DNA from: CBDFJH01 sp965198095 | GTDB taxonomy: Bacteria; Latescibacterota; UBA2968; GCA-2709665 | Reading direction: 5' to 3' | DNA: 64,000 nt | NCBI GenBank assembly: GCA_965198095.1 | Contig: OZ240239.1 | Coordinates: 1,550,001 to 1,614,000, forward strand | Shown: positions 34,203-43,500 of the stretch, one piece after another | Numbering within the stretch: position 1 is the first letter of the stretch | How the letters are laid out: every line of letters starts with the position of its first letter | Notes under the pieces: model-generated | Databases searched by the model: none | Seen by the model: the letters and a program-made list of their open reading frames with translations, nothing else | Told to the model about the DNA's origin: nothing | Translations under genes and position numbers: made by a program

Positions 34203-35042
34203 TTGTCTGATACCCCACCCTTGCTTTCCGTCATCGTCGTCAATGTCAACACCAGGAATTGGCTAAAGCCATGTCTGGAATCACTGGAAGAACAGGATAT
34301 TTTCGAATCTCTTGAAGTCGTGGTTGTGGACAACGGCTCCACGGATGGATCTGCCGACATGGTGCGGCGGAACTTCCCGGCCTGCAAGCTGGTTCAGCTG
34401 GACAAAACCGTCGGTTTCGGCATGGCGAACAATATCGGCGTACCGCACAGCACGGCCCCTGTCCTCCTCTTTTTGAATCCGGACACGATACTCCGCGAAA
34501 ACAGCTTACCCGTGATGTTGCTCCGGTTTGAGGAATATTCCCAGTGCGGCGTCGCTGGGGGTATCATCTTCGACGACGAAGGCGAGTTGGCGCGTTCCGT
34601 GGGGTCGTTTCCCTCGCTGTTCAGTATGGGGTTAGGCCGTCTGCTTAGATACCTGCCGCCGGCCCGACCGATATTGGGACGACTTTCTCACGAGCACTGG
34701 GTGGGCTACGACAAGCCGCACAGCGTAAACTGGGTTACTGGAGCCTATCTGTGGATTCGCCGAGCGGTCTTTGAGGAGGTCGGGGGGTTCGACAAGCATA
34801 TTTTTATGTACTGTGAAGATGTAGATCTCTGTTATCGGGTTTGCCAGCTCGGATTCGAGTGCTGGTTTTTTCCGGAGGCGCCAATCGTCCACTACAGAGA
34901 GAAAGCCCCCGTGCCGCGCCCTCGAAGGAAGATGCTGTGTGAAAGCCTGCTTTACTTTGCCAACAAGCACTACCGGTCTCCCAAATATTGGGTGACCCGA
35001 TCTGTCTTTTGGATCATGTCAAGACGGGCAGGCCATGTCTGA
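34203..35042 (+). CDS. GT2 glycosyltransferase, rhamnosyltransferase-like
   Basis: A 279-aa GT-A enzyme. LSVIVVNVNTRNWLKPCLES at the N-terminus, EVVVVDNGSTDGSADMVRRN, and the long block VGFGMANNIGVPHSTAPVLL with FLNPDT (the DxT/DxD region) are typical of the family annotated as rhamnosyltransferase (RfbF/WsaF/WbbL-like). Later blocks NWVTGAYLWIRRAVFEEVGG, FDKHIFMYCEDVDLCYRVCQ and WFFPEAPIVHYREKAPVPRP confirm it. The start appears to be a TTG at 34203. The stop overlaps the second HTH remnant region. Rhamnose is the family default; another deoxysugar is possible. Confidence 0.87.
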   Translation: MSDTPPLLSVIVVNVNTRNWLKPCLESLEEQDIFESLEVVVVDNGSTDGSADMVRRNFPACKLVQLDKTVGFGMANNIGVPHSTAPVLLFLNPDTILRENSLPVMLLRFEEYSQCGVAGGIIFDDEGELARSVGSFPSLFSMGLGRLLRYLPPARPILGRLSHEHWVGYDKPHSVNWVTGAYLWIRRAVFEEVGGFDKHIFMYCEDVDLCYRVCQLGFECWFFPEAPIVHYREKAPVPRPRRKMLCESLLYFANKHYRSPKYWVTRSVFWIMSRRAGHV

Positions 35043-35079
35043 ACTCCGAAACGCGGCTACGAGGCCAACGCTTCGCCCG

Positions 35080-35170
35080 TTGAAGGTATCCTTCACTTTC
35101 CAGACCCCCAACAAACGCGGAAACGGCAACTGCACCGACCCAACCGTTGAACCCGGGCATGTGCCGCGTA
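35080..35170 (+). repeat. HTH remnant, repeat copy 2
   Basis: 91 bp matching 29560-29650 in the same orientation with 12 mismatches by eye. It encodes VSFTFQTPNKRGNGNCTDPT and VEPGHVPR. Six changes are silent and six are not, so the pair diverged without obvious frame loss in this stretch. Beyond PR the reading turns into unrelated sequence. It lies in the 171-bp gap between the GT2 and methyltransferase genes. Confidence 0.85.
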
Positions 35171-35213
35171 GCGGCAAGACTCGCATCCCGGCAGGTTGGA
35201 TGAATAACGAGGG

Positions 35214-36089
35214 TTGAAATTGGAACTCCTGGACAAATGCAACCTGTGCAACAGTGGAAGGATCTCTGCCGTAGACGTCCGTCACAATCTGTTTAAATGC
35301 CACGGTTGCGGATGCATATTCGACAATCCAAGACCTGCGTTCGGTGAAATCGAGGCGTTTTACTCCAGAGGGAGCCAGTACGATTCGTGGCTTGGAGAAG
35401 AGAGAGAGCGTGATGCCCTCTGGCTGAGGCGGACAGAGATGGTGAAGCGGTTCAAGAGCACTGGCGCGCTCCTGGATATCGGCACGGGAATAGGACAGTT
35501 TCTACACTTCGCGAGAGATCATTTTCAGGTGGAAGGAACTGAAGTCTCGGAAAGCGCGATAAACATAGCGAAGGAAAAATATGGCCTTGACCTGAAAAGA
35601 GGCCAGGTAGAGGATATCGACTTTGGTGACCGCAGGTTCGACGTGATCACCTTGTTCCACGTATTGGAGCACGTACCGAACCCCTCCCTCGTCATAAAAA
35701 AGTGCTACGGCCTGTTGACCCCGACGGGCGTTCTCGTCATTGCGGTTCCCAATGAAATTCATTCTTTCATAAAACGCCCGATCAGACGACTGCTTTCAAT
35801 CCTGAAAATTGGAAAATTCAAAAACTACGGAACATTCGGGCTTCCAAGATTGACGCTGAACGGCACCTTGAGAGAAATACACCTGTCGCATTTTACGGTC
35901 TCAAGCCTGAAGAGAGGGCTTTCGAACGAAAATTTCACCGTGGTTGAGGACACCCTGGATCCCTACTACTCCGCGGCAGGAATCGCGAAAATCGCTCACG
36001 GATTTCTCTACTCTGCATCTCTTTTCATCAAGAAGGCATTCGAAGTAAATCTATACGACACGATCTTGATGGTCGCAAAACGTGCATGA
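35214..36089 (+). CDS. SAM-dependent methyltransferase with N-terminal zinc ribbon
   Basis: A 291-aa protein. Residues about 9-40 form a four-cysteine zinc-binding knuckle (CNLCNSG and then KCHGCGCIFDNPRP). The methyltransferase domain follows with GALLDIGTGIGQFLHFARDH (motif I), VEGTEVSESAINIAKEKYGL, VEDIDFGDRRFDVITLFHVL and EHVPNPSLVIKKCYGLLTPT. This layout is common among sugar C- or O-methyltransferases and glycan-tail methylators. The start is a TTG at 35214 with GAGGG nearby. The coding sequence looks lower in GC than flanking genes. The exact acceptor is unknown. Confidence 0.85.
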   Translation: MKLELLDKCNLCNSGRISAVDVRHNLFKCHGCGCIFDNPRPAFGEIEAFYSRGSQYDSWLGEERERDALWLRRTEMVKRFKSTGALLDIGTGIGQFLHFARDHFQVEGTEVSESAINIAKEKYGLDLKRGQVEDIDFGDRRFDVITLFHVLEHVPNPSLVIKKCYGLLTPTGVLVIAVPNEIHSFIKRPIRRLLSILKIGKFKNYGTFGLPRLTLNGTLREIHLSHFTVSSLKRGLSNENFTVVEDTLDPYYSAAGIAKIAHGFLYSASLFIKKAFEVNLYDTILMVAKRA

Positions 36090-36256
36090 TCCACTCGAAA
36101 GGTGAAGGCAGCGGGCCCTCTTCTTTGGTATTTTGTCGAATGTTGTGGTTAAGGCAATAATTAGCCAGTGTTTTGTTGCAAAATGCCAGGAGTCATTCTC
36201 TCTCGAGTCTGACGGTGAGGGTTGGGAAGAGGGTGCGGGTGGGGAGGATCCTTTAT

Positions 36257-37402
36257 TCAGACCTCAAGCCGCTTGGGATAGGTCGTCAGGTTTTCGCAGC
36301 CGGAATCCGTGACGACGACGAGGTCTTCGATTCGTACCCCGCCCCGACCCGGGTAGTAGAGTCCGGGCTCGACCGTGACGACGTGGCCGGGCTGAAGTTC
36401 AGCGTCAGCCTTGCCGATGCGCGGGGGCTCGTGGATTTCGAGGCCGACGCCGTGTCCCGTCCCGTGAAAGAAGCCCTGCATCCGTCCGTCGATCTCGCCG
36501 CTCTCGAATCCCCGCTCTTGAAAGAGATCCATCACGGCGCGATGGATCTCTTTCCCGTTTACGCCGGCCCGAATGTTGTCCAGGGCGAGGTTCTGGCCTT
36601 CGAGGACGACGTCGTAAAGTCTCCGAACGCCTTCCTCGATCGGTCCCTTGGCGACCGTCCGCGTGAGGTCGCCGAAATATCCCGTATCATCGGAGCGGGG
36701 GAAGATGTCGATGATGATCGGCACGCCGGCGTCGAGGGGGCCTGTGCCCTGATCGTGAGGATCGCAGGCCTGGTCTCCGGGCGCGACGATCGTGTGCCTG
36801 GCGGCGCACGCGCGTTCCAGTAGCGTGAGTGCGATCCGACGCTTGATCTCTTCGGAGGTCAGCGGGGATCCATTCCGGCAGAGCACGCCATCCCGCACAT
36901 CGGCCTCTTCGATGGCCGCAATCGCGACCTCCATCGCGGCTTCACAGTGCTGCTGCACCTGCCGGATCTGTTCGATCTCTTCTGAGGTCTTGCGCGCGCG
37001 TTCCGAGAGGAACGGACCCGGGACGAACTGAACGTCGTATCCCACGTTCCGGAGGTGGTCCGTGAATTCTATGGGAAAGCTTCTCGGGACCTGAAGGTTT
37101 TGAATCTTCAATTCTTTGAGAAGCACGACCAGTGCGGCGACCGGCGTCGATTCGGTCGATCCGGACGAATCGGCCCGTTCCTGGTAGCGCGAAAGCGAGA
37201 GGACCCGGTCGACGCGTGCGGCCGCCCGAGCCCGATCCAGCTCCAGGTCGGACACCAGGAGCAATCTCTCTGAGTGCGTCTCGAGGAAGATGAAGGGGTC
37301 CGGGGCCAGGAACCGGGTGGCGTAGTAGAGATCTGCGTCGGCCTCGCTGGCCGCGATGATGAGGCGAGCCTGATCGGACGGTCGGTCTGGCATCGGGCTC
37401 AT
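36257..37402 (-). CDS. Xaa-Pro peptidase (M24 family)
   Basis: A 381-aa metallopeptidase that releases the residue before proline. The N-terminal creatinase-like domain is short (IIAASEADADLYYATRFLAP). The catalytic pita-bread domain has metal ligands in VPIIIDIFPRSDDTGYFGDL (two Asp), the His in FHGTGHGVGLEIHEPPRIGK, and Glu residues in VVTVEPGLYYPGRGGVRIED. All ligands are present. ATG overlaps the stop of the HtrA gene (ATGA at 37399-37402), so the two proteases are translationally coupled. No signal peptide is seen, so it is probably cytoplasmic and completes peptide turnover. Confidence 0.9.
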   Translation of the reverse strand: MSPMPDRPSDQARLIIAASEADADLYYATRFLAPDPFIFLETHSERLLLVSDLELDRARAAARVDRVLSLSRYQERADSSGSTESTPVAALVVLLKELKIQNLQVPRSFPIEFTDHLRNVGYDVQFVPGPFLSERARKTSEEIEQIRQVQQHCEAAMEVAIAAIEEADVRDGVLCRNGSPLTSEEIKRRIALTLLERACAARHTIVAPGDQACDPHDQGTGPLDAGVPIIIDIFPRSDDTGYFGDLTRTVAKGPIEEGVRRLYDVVLEGQNLALDNIRAGVNGKEIHRAVMDLFQERGFESGEIDGRMQGFFHGTGHGVGLEIHEPPRIGKADAELQPGHVVTVEPGLYYPGRGGVRIEDLVVVTDSGCENLTTYPKRLEV

Positions 37403-38841
37403 TCAGGGACCTTCATCGTCAGGAACGAGCGGTTTCCGTCTCGCCTGACCGAGAATGCCGCATTTCGGCCTTTCTCGAGGCGAGCGATGGCGGTGTTGAA
37501 GTCCTTCACGGACCGGATCTCCTGTTCGATGCTCCCCTGCCGAACCTTGAAGATGACGTTGCCCGGCCGAAACCCGGCCTCGCGGGCAGAGCCGCGGTCT
37601 ACCCTCACGACGACGATGCCCTTCGTGTCTGCGTCCAGGCCGAACCGGGTTGCGGTTTCAACGGTGATGTCCTGGACGGTCATCCCGAGCCGGCTCTCTT
37701 CAACAGGCTGCTCCGGGGCAAGGGCCGCGACGTCGGAACCGGGTTCTCGCTCGCCGAGGGTGGCTTCGATGACCGACGTCCTGCCGTCACGTCTCACCTC
37801 GAGGCTCACCCTGTCTCCGGGATGTCTTCTGGCAATGAGGCTCTGAATCTGGTTGGGTCGATCGACCGGCTGCCCATCGATACTCAGAAGGATGTCTTCC
37901 GGCTCGAGTCCGGCGGCCCGGGCGGGCGTGTCGATGACGTCAACGATCAGCACGCCTTTCGGTCTTTCCAGCCCGAAGGCATCTGCCAGAGAGGCATCCA
38001 CTTCACGGAGGGACACCCCCAGGTAGCCTCTTCTGACATAGCCGTGGGCGGCAATGTCGTCCATCACCTTCTTGGCCAGGTTGATCGGGATGGCGAATCC
38101 GTAGCCTTCAAAGCGGCCCGTTGAGGTCGCGATGGCCGTGTTGATGCCGATCACCTCTCCTCGGAGGTTGACGAGCGGACCGCCGGAGTTGCCGGGATTG
38201 ATCGCCGCGTCGGTCTGAATAAAGTCTTCGACGCCGAAAGTGTCCCGGATGATGTCCAGGTTGCGCCCAATCGCACTGACAATGCCCGACGTGACGGTTG
38301 AGCGAAGGTGAATGCCGAGTGGGGCCCCGACTGCAAGCACCCACTCGCCGATTTCGATCTTGTCCGAATCCCCGATTTTAGCCGGCCTGAAGTTCCTTTC
38401 TTCGATCTTGATCACGGCAACGTCGGTCAATGAATCGGAGCCGACGAGCGTGGCCTGGAATTCGCGGTTGTCGTGAAGGATCACTTTGATCCTGTCCGCT
38501 CCACCGGCGACGTGGTGGTTCGTCAAGATATAGCCATCTTCGGTCACGATGATCCCCGAACCCAGACCCTCCCGGTCCGGCTCCTGCCGAGGCATTCGGA
38601 AGAAGGGATGAAACCTGAATCCCGGGTCGCGACGTTCCCACACCTCCGGATCGACGGTTTGTCGGGTGCTGATCGTCGCGACGCTCGGCGTGACCTCCTT
38701 CGCGATGCGGGTAAACACCTTGTTGAACGCCTGCAGCTGGGCACGCAACAGGTCTTCCTCGGCCCGTGCCGAATCTTGTTCAACGAAAAGCAAAAGAAGA
38801 ACGCAGCCGAGGCAGGTCTGGATTCGAAGATTTCTGCTCAC
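37399..38841 (-). CDS. HtrA/DegQ-type periplasmic serine protease
   Basis: A 480-aa protease-chaperone from a GTG at 38841, chosen because AAGGAG lies 5 bases before it. A signal peptide follows (RIQTCLGCVLLLLFVEQDSA, cleavage near ARA). The trypsin-like domain has the triad: His in YILTNHHVAGG, Asp in SLTDVAVIKI, Ser in DAAINPGNSGGPLVNLRGEV. Two PDZ domains follow (about 290-380, RRGYLGVSLREVDASLADAF; about 395-475, LGMTVQDITVETATRFGLDA). It degrades or refolds damaged envelope proteins. It lies 92 bp downstream of a sigma-54 activator and directly before the Xaa-Pro peptidase gene. Confidence 0.94.
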   Translation of the reverse strand: MSRNLRIQTCLGCVLLLLFVEQDSARAEEDLLRAQLQAFNKVFTRIAKEVTPSVATISTRQTVDPEVWERRDPGFRFHPFFRMPRQEPDREGLGSGIIVTEDGYILTNHHVAGGADRIKVILHDNREFQATLVGSDSLTDVAVIKIEERNFRPAKIGDSDKIEIGEWVLAVGAPLGIHLRSTVTSGIVSAIGRNLDIIRDTFGVEDFIQTDAAINPGNSGGPLVNLRGEVIGINTAIATSTGRFEGYGFAIPINLAKKVMDDIAAHGYVRRGYLGVSLREVDASLADAFGLERPKGVLIVDVIDTPARAAGLEPEDILLSIDGQPVDRPNQIQSLIARRHPGDRVSLEVRRDGRTSVIEATLGEREPGSDVAALAPEQPVEESRLGMTVQDITVETATRFGLDADTKGIVVVRVDRGSAREAGFRPGNVIFKVRQGSIEQEIRSVKDFNTAIARLEKGRNAAFSVRRDGNRSFLTMKVPE

Positions 38842-38933
38842 TGTGACTCCTTGTTGTTGACGCCCGGGTTTCACGACGTCCGCCCCCAGCCGGCGTAAAG
38901 GGGTTTGCTTCCCGGCCGTTATGGAAGACGCCC

Positions 38934-40481
38934 TCAGAGGCTGTACTGCTGGATTTTTCGGTACAACGTGCGCTCGGGCATATCGAGGAGTTTCGCGGCC
39001 CTCTTTCTATGCCCCCCTGTCACCCGGAGCGCGAGGGCGATCGTGTCCCGTTCCACCTCCCGGAGGGGCTTGACCTCCTTGTGAAGCGGGGGGCGCGAAT
39101 CGGTTTCTCGGTACTCCACCTCCGTGCCCTTTTCCGTGAAAGAAGGCGTCTTCGAGGTGTAGACCGGGAGGGACCGCACTTCCGATTCGGCCTTCTTCAG
39201 CAAGGCCTTCAACTCCTTGACGTCGCGGGCCACTTCGAGGATCGCCCAGTAGAGAAGGTCGCGCTGCGATTCCTCGGGCGTCTTGGACAGGTGAATCGGG
39301 AGGTCCGTCACCTCGCCTGGGGCGGGACCTCCGTCGAGATCCTCGAGGTGTTGAATCACGTCATCCCTCCCGATCCGGCGGTCCACGGAGAGGATCATCA
39401 GCCGCTCGATCAGGTTCTTCAGCTCACGCACGTTTCCCGGCCAGCGATAGCTTTGAAGCGTGTTCAGGGCATCCTCATCCAGTTCGATCGGAGGGACGTT
39501 GTGCTCGCTATGGTATCGGTTGACGAAATGTTCGACGAGGATCGGGATGTCTTCCTGTCTCTGGCGTAGCGGCGGAGCGGAGATCACGACGACCTTGAGC
39601 CGGTAGTAGAGGTCTCTACGGAACCTGCCGTCCGCCACAGCTTTCTGGAGATCCGTGTTCGTGGCGGCAATCAGCCTCACGTCGACCGGTCTCGGCTGCG
39701 TGCTTCCGAGGCGCGTGATCTCCCGGGCTTCCAGCACGCGGAGGAGTCGGACCTGAGCCGCGGGGGACATCTCTCCGATTTCGTCGAGGAACACGGTGCC
39801 TCCGTTCGCCGCTTCGAAGATCCCCCGGCGGTCGGTCCGCGCGTCCGTAAAGGCACCCTTTTCGTGTCCGAACAGCTCGCTCTCCAGCAATGTCTCCGGG
39901 ATGGCGCCGCAGTTGACGGTCAGAAATCTCTCCTCTTTTCTCGGGCTGAGCTCGTGGATGACCTGCGCAATCAGATCCTTTCCGGTGCCGCTTTCTCCCG
40001 TGACGAGCACGCTGACCGGTGTGGGCGCAATCTGGCCGATCGTCTCCCAGATCTGTCGGATCGCCTCTGAGCGACCCAGAATCTTGGTCGTCTTCCGGCT
40101 TCGGCGGCCGGCCTCGAACCGCCGCACGGTCCTGATCAGATGATCGGCGCTGAACGGGAGGTCCAGGATCGCACTCGGTTCAAGGCCCCGAAAGTCGGTC
40201 TTCTCGCCGTTCCGGCCCGCCAAGACGAGGATGGCCGGTTTCTCGGAGACCGATTTCAGCGGACGCGACAGGTGGAAAGCCGCTTCGGCCAGGAGCGCTC
40301 CGTCCAAGATGAGCAGATCGATCTTCCCACGCCTGATCAATTTCCTGGCAGGCATCACGCTGTTGGTTGAAACCGTCCGCCATCCTCGATCTTCCAGTTC
40401 GGAGCGGACCGAACGGACCAGATCTTGCGCTTCGGAAATGATGAGCGCGTTGCCTCTGGATGCTGTCGTCTCGTCTTCCAT
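38934..40481 (-). CDS. Sigma-54-dependent transcriptional activator with degenerate receiver
   Basis: A 515-aa activator from the ATG at 40481 (MEDETTASRGNAL). The N-terminal about 120 residues fold like a response-regulator receiver: LLILDGAL may hold the phospho-Asp, but the acidic pair expected at the first strand and the conserved Lys are missing, so phosphorylation is doubtful. The AAA+ domain has Walker A VLVTGESGTGKDLIAQVIHE, the loop FGHEKGAFTDARTDRRGIFE (GAFTDA in place of GAFTGA), Walker B NGGTVFLDEIGEMSPAAQVR and RWPGNVRELKNLIERLMILS. The C-terminus is a Fis-type HTH (GHRKRAAKLLDMPERTLYRK). It probably controls the envelope genes beside it. Confidence 0.92.
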   Translation of the reverse strand: MEDETTASRGNALIISEAQDLVRSVRSELEDRGWRTVSTNSVMPARKLIRRGKIDLLILDGALLAEAAFHLSRPLKSVSEKPAILVLAGRNGEKTDFRGLEPSAILDLPFSADHLIRTVRRFEAGRRSRKTTKILGRSEAIRQIWETIGQIAPTPVSVLVTGESGTGKDLIAQVIHELSPRKEERFLTVNCGAIPETLLESELFGHEKGAFTDARTDRRGIFEAANGGTVFLDEIGEMSPAAQVRLLRVLEAREITRLGSTQPRPVDVRLIAATNTDLQKAVADGRFRRDLYYRLKVVVISAPPLRQRQEDIPILVEHFVNRYHSEHNVPPIELDEDALNTLQSYRWPGNVRELKNLIERLMILSVDRRIGRDDVIQHLEDLDGGPAPGEVTDLPIHLSKTPEESQRDLLYWAILEVARDVKELKALLKKAESEVRSLPVYTSKTPSFTEKGTEVEYRETDSRPPLHKEVKPLREVERDTIALALRVTGGHRKRAAKLLDMPERTLYRKIQQYSL

Positions 40482-40584
40482 GTCGCTCAGCGGGGTTGAT
40501 CGTCCTCCAGCCCGACGATGAGGAGGGTCTTGAGACCGTTTCCCGGGTCGCGGCCGACCTGCGCGCGCATCCGGCACGGGGCGC

Positions 40585-43500
40585 TCACCGCGAACGCCCT
40601 GACGCTTTGGCGCGCGCTTCCAGGGCGCGAATCCGTTCCTGGGCGTGCAGGCCGAAATCGCTACTTGAGCCGAATCGGTCTTGTATCTCTCTGAGCTCCT
40701 GAATCGCCTGCTCGTATTCACCCTGGGCCTCGTAGCTCTCCGCAAGCCCGTAAAGGGCGCTCGCCAACCAGTTGACGCTGCCCTTGAATTTGTAACGGAG
40801 TTTCAAGAATTCCCTTCTCGCGTTCTCGTATTCACCCATCTTGAGATAACAGTTTGCGATCGTGTGTTGCACGCTCGACCACGCATTCTCATCCAGGTCG
40901 CGCAGCCGGGGACTGAGCGCTTCTATCGCCTGTCTGAAGTCTCCCTTGTGGTAAAGCATGTTGCCGATGTCGATTCTGGCCTCCTTGGCCAGTTCGTGAT
41001 GCGGGAACTCCCGCACGAGCTGGCGCGCGTAGCCGATCGCGGCGCCGTAGATCTGCAAGCTGCTGTAGATTTCCGAAAGTTTCACGAGGACGAGCGGCTT
41101 TTCCGCTCTCGCAAGGCCGCTGCTCAAGGCTGTCTCGTAGGCCTTCGAAGCGCTGGCGTAATCTTCACCCTTGTAGTAGAGATCGGCCAGTTCGAGCGTG
41201 GCGCTGGACCCGAGTTGATGCTCGGCGTGGTTCTTCACGAACGAAACCAGGGCCTCCAGGTATGCCTCCGCTTTGCCTGCGCGGTGAAGGGCGCGAATTT
41301 GATAGTAGCGGGCCTCGACGACGGCCTTCGTGCCGGGGTAGCGCTTGACGACGGCCTTGAAGATCCGATCGGCTTTTTTGAAGTTGCCTGCTTTCAGGAA
41401 ATGTTTTCCCTCTTCGACCTCAAAAAGGGCAAACCACTCATTGGCGGTCTTGTAGTCCTTTCTGAACTGCTTGACGCCCTTACGGGCCTGCTTGATCCGC
41501 CCGAGACGGAAGGAGCCCAAGACCTCCCGGGCAGCCGCGATTTGCGTTCGAGCCGCAGACGGAATCGTTCTGTAAACCGAGAGCGCTTGATCGTACGCAC
41601 CGGATTGAAAGAGCAGATTTCCGACCGTGCGCGCCGCCTCTCCGTTGAGCGAACTCTGAGGAAATTTCTTGGAAAATGCGCGGAAGGCGTCAAGGGCCTC
41701 CGCGGTCCGGTTCAGGTCAGCGAGGAGCTCGGCGCGTCGAAACGCGACGCTGTCCGCGTCGGCGGCGTCGGGAAACGCGCGCAAGTAGACGGCGTAGGTT
41801 TCGAGCGCCCGGGCCTCCCGGCCAGATTGCTGATACGAACGGCCGAGTCGCCTGAGCAGGGCGGGATCTTCTCTTCTGGAAAGGAGGGTGCTGTCGACCT
41901 GTATCGCCCGGTCATAATCGCCCAGTCGAAAATAGCTCTCCGCCAGCAGGGTTCTGCCGGTGCGCTCCAGCGCGAGGGTCGACGGCGCGGTCAACAGCTC
42001 TGAAAGCGCCTCGGCCGCGCTTCCATAGTAACCTCTCTCCAGGAGGATGCGACCGAGCTCCAATCGCGCGTGATCGGCCAGGCGGCTTTGTGGGAACGTG
42101 AAGAGAAAGTCGCGCAGCGTTTCCTCGGCGTCGGCGTATCTCTTCGTACGGGCGAGGCACAGCGCGACGCCGTAGTTGGCCTGCTCCAGATGGATGCTCT
42201 TCGGGAAATGTTCGGCGAGGCTCCGATAGGTCTTGATCGCCGTGGCATACCGTGAAGGGTCGGTTTCTCCAAGCAGAAAGTGCGCGTCGGCCACTCCGAG
42301 GAGCCGGGTGTCCAAGCGGTCGCTTTTCGGGTAGGTCACCAGAAATGCCTCGTAGGCATCGAGCATGCGAAAGGCGCGCGCCGAGTCCGGCTCCGGCTCC
42401 CTCAGACCCTCATCGATCAATGCCAGGGCCGCATCGTCGGACCACTCGCTCTCCCTGTGGCCCGAGACCACCGCTTCGAGTGCGGACAAGGCGAGCGATC
42501 GGTATTCGCGAGATCGATTTTCCTGCCCTTCCAGGCTGGCCATCGATGCAAGTTTCTGATAACATCGGCCCAGCAGAAGCCCGGCCTCGGGGGCGAACGG
42601 CGAAGGCGTACCGCCGGACAGGGAGGCCGAAAGACGCCGCGACGCGAGCAGGTAACTGCGCCGCTCGTAGAGAAATCGGCCCAGTATGAACTGGGATCGT
42701 ACATCTTCAGAGAGGGCCGGGAGACCGGAAAGCAGCTCGAGAAACTCCTCCGACAGGCCCGCTCCGGATTCGGGCGTGTAATCACGAAGGATTCTGATCC
42801 GGGTTTCGGCTTCCTCCGCTCGGTCGCCTCCCGGATCGTGCGCCAGGTAGGTTCGGTATTCGCGAACCGCGAGGTTGGGACGTCCCATCTTTTCAAACGT
42901 CGAAGCAAGCCCGAACCGGGCTTCGGAAGCGAGCGGCGCAGACGCATCCAGGACGCTTTCGTAACTCTTCACGGCGTGATCGAACCAGCCCAGATGACGG
43001 GCCTGAAGCTCTGCGATATGAAGCCTTGTCCGCGCCTTCCTCCCGGGGTCGCTCACGCCGTCCTCGTAGCGTCGGTAGAAGGCAAGGGCCTTCTTCGGCA
43101 CGCCGAGGTCGCGCCAGACGTGGCCCATCTCCTTCAGGGCTTCGGTCCCCGTGATCGTGCCCGGGAAGGCTTCGAGCAGACGCTTGAAGGCCTCCAAGGC
43201 GCTCCTGAAGTCGCGCAGGTCGGCGTGGACCTGTCCCAGCCCGAGCCACGCCTCCGCAGCGAAGGGGTTCGACGGATAGACCCTGAGGAATTCTCCGTAC
43301 AGCGCACGCGCTTCTTCGTTCTTACCCATCTTTCGATAGGCATTCGAGAGGCCCAGGACGGCCTGCTGGCGTCGCTCGTTTCTGGGTAGGGCGGCACGGG
43401 CCTCGGCATAGATCCGCGCCGCTCGCGGCCAATCGCCCTGGTCGGAGAACCATCGGGCGCGAACCAGGTAGGACCTCTCGGCGGAGGTGCTGTTCGGAAA

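Noticed and set aside
40482..40745. N-terminal extension of the sigma-54 activator frame
   Set aside because: Arg-rich, overlaps the 3' end of the TPR gene, and the receiver-like fold begins only at the ATG at 40481.
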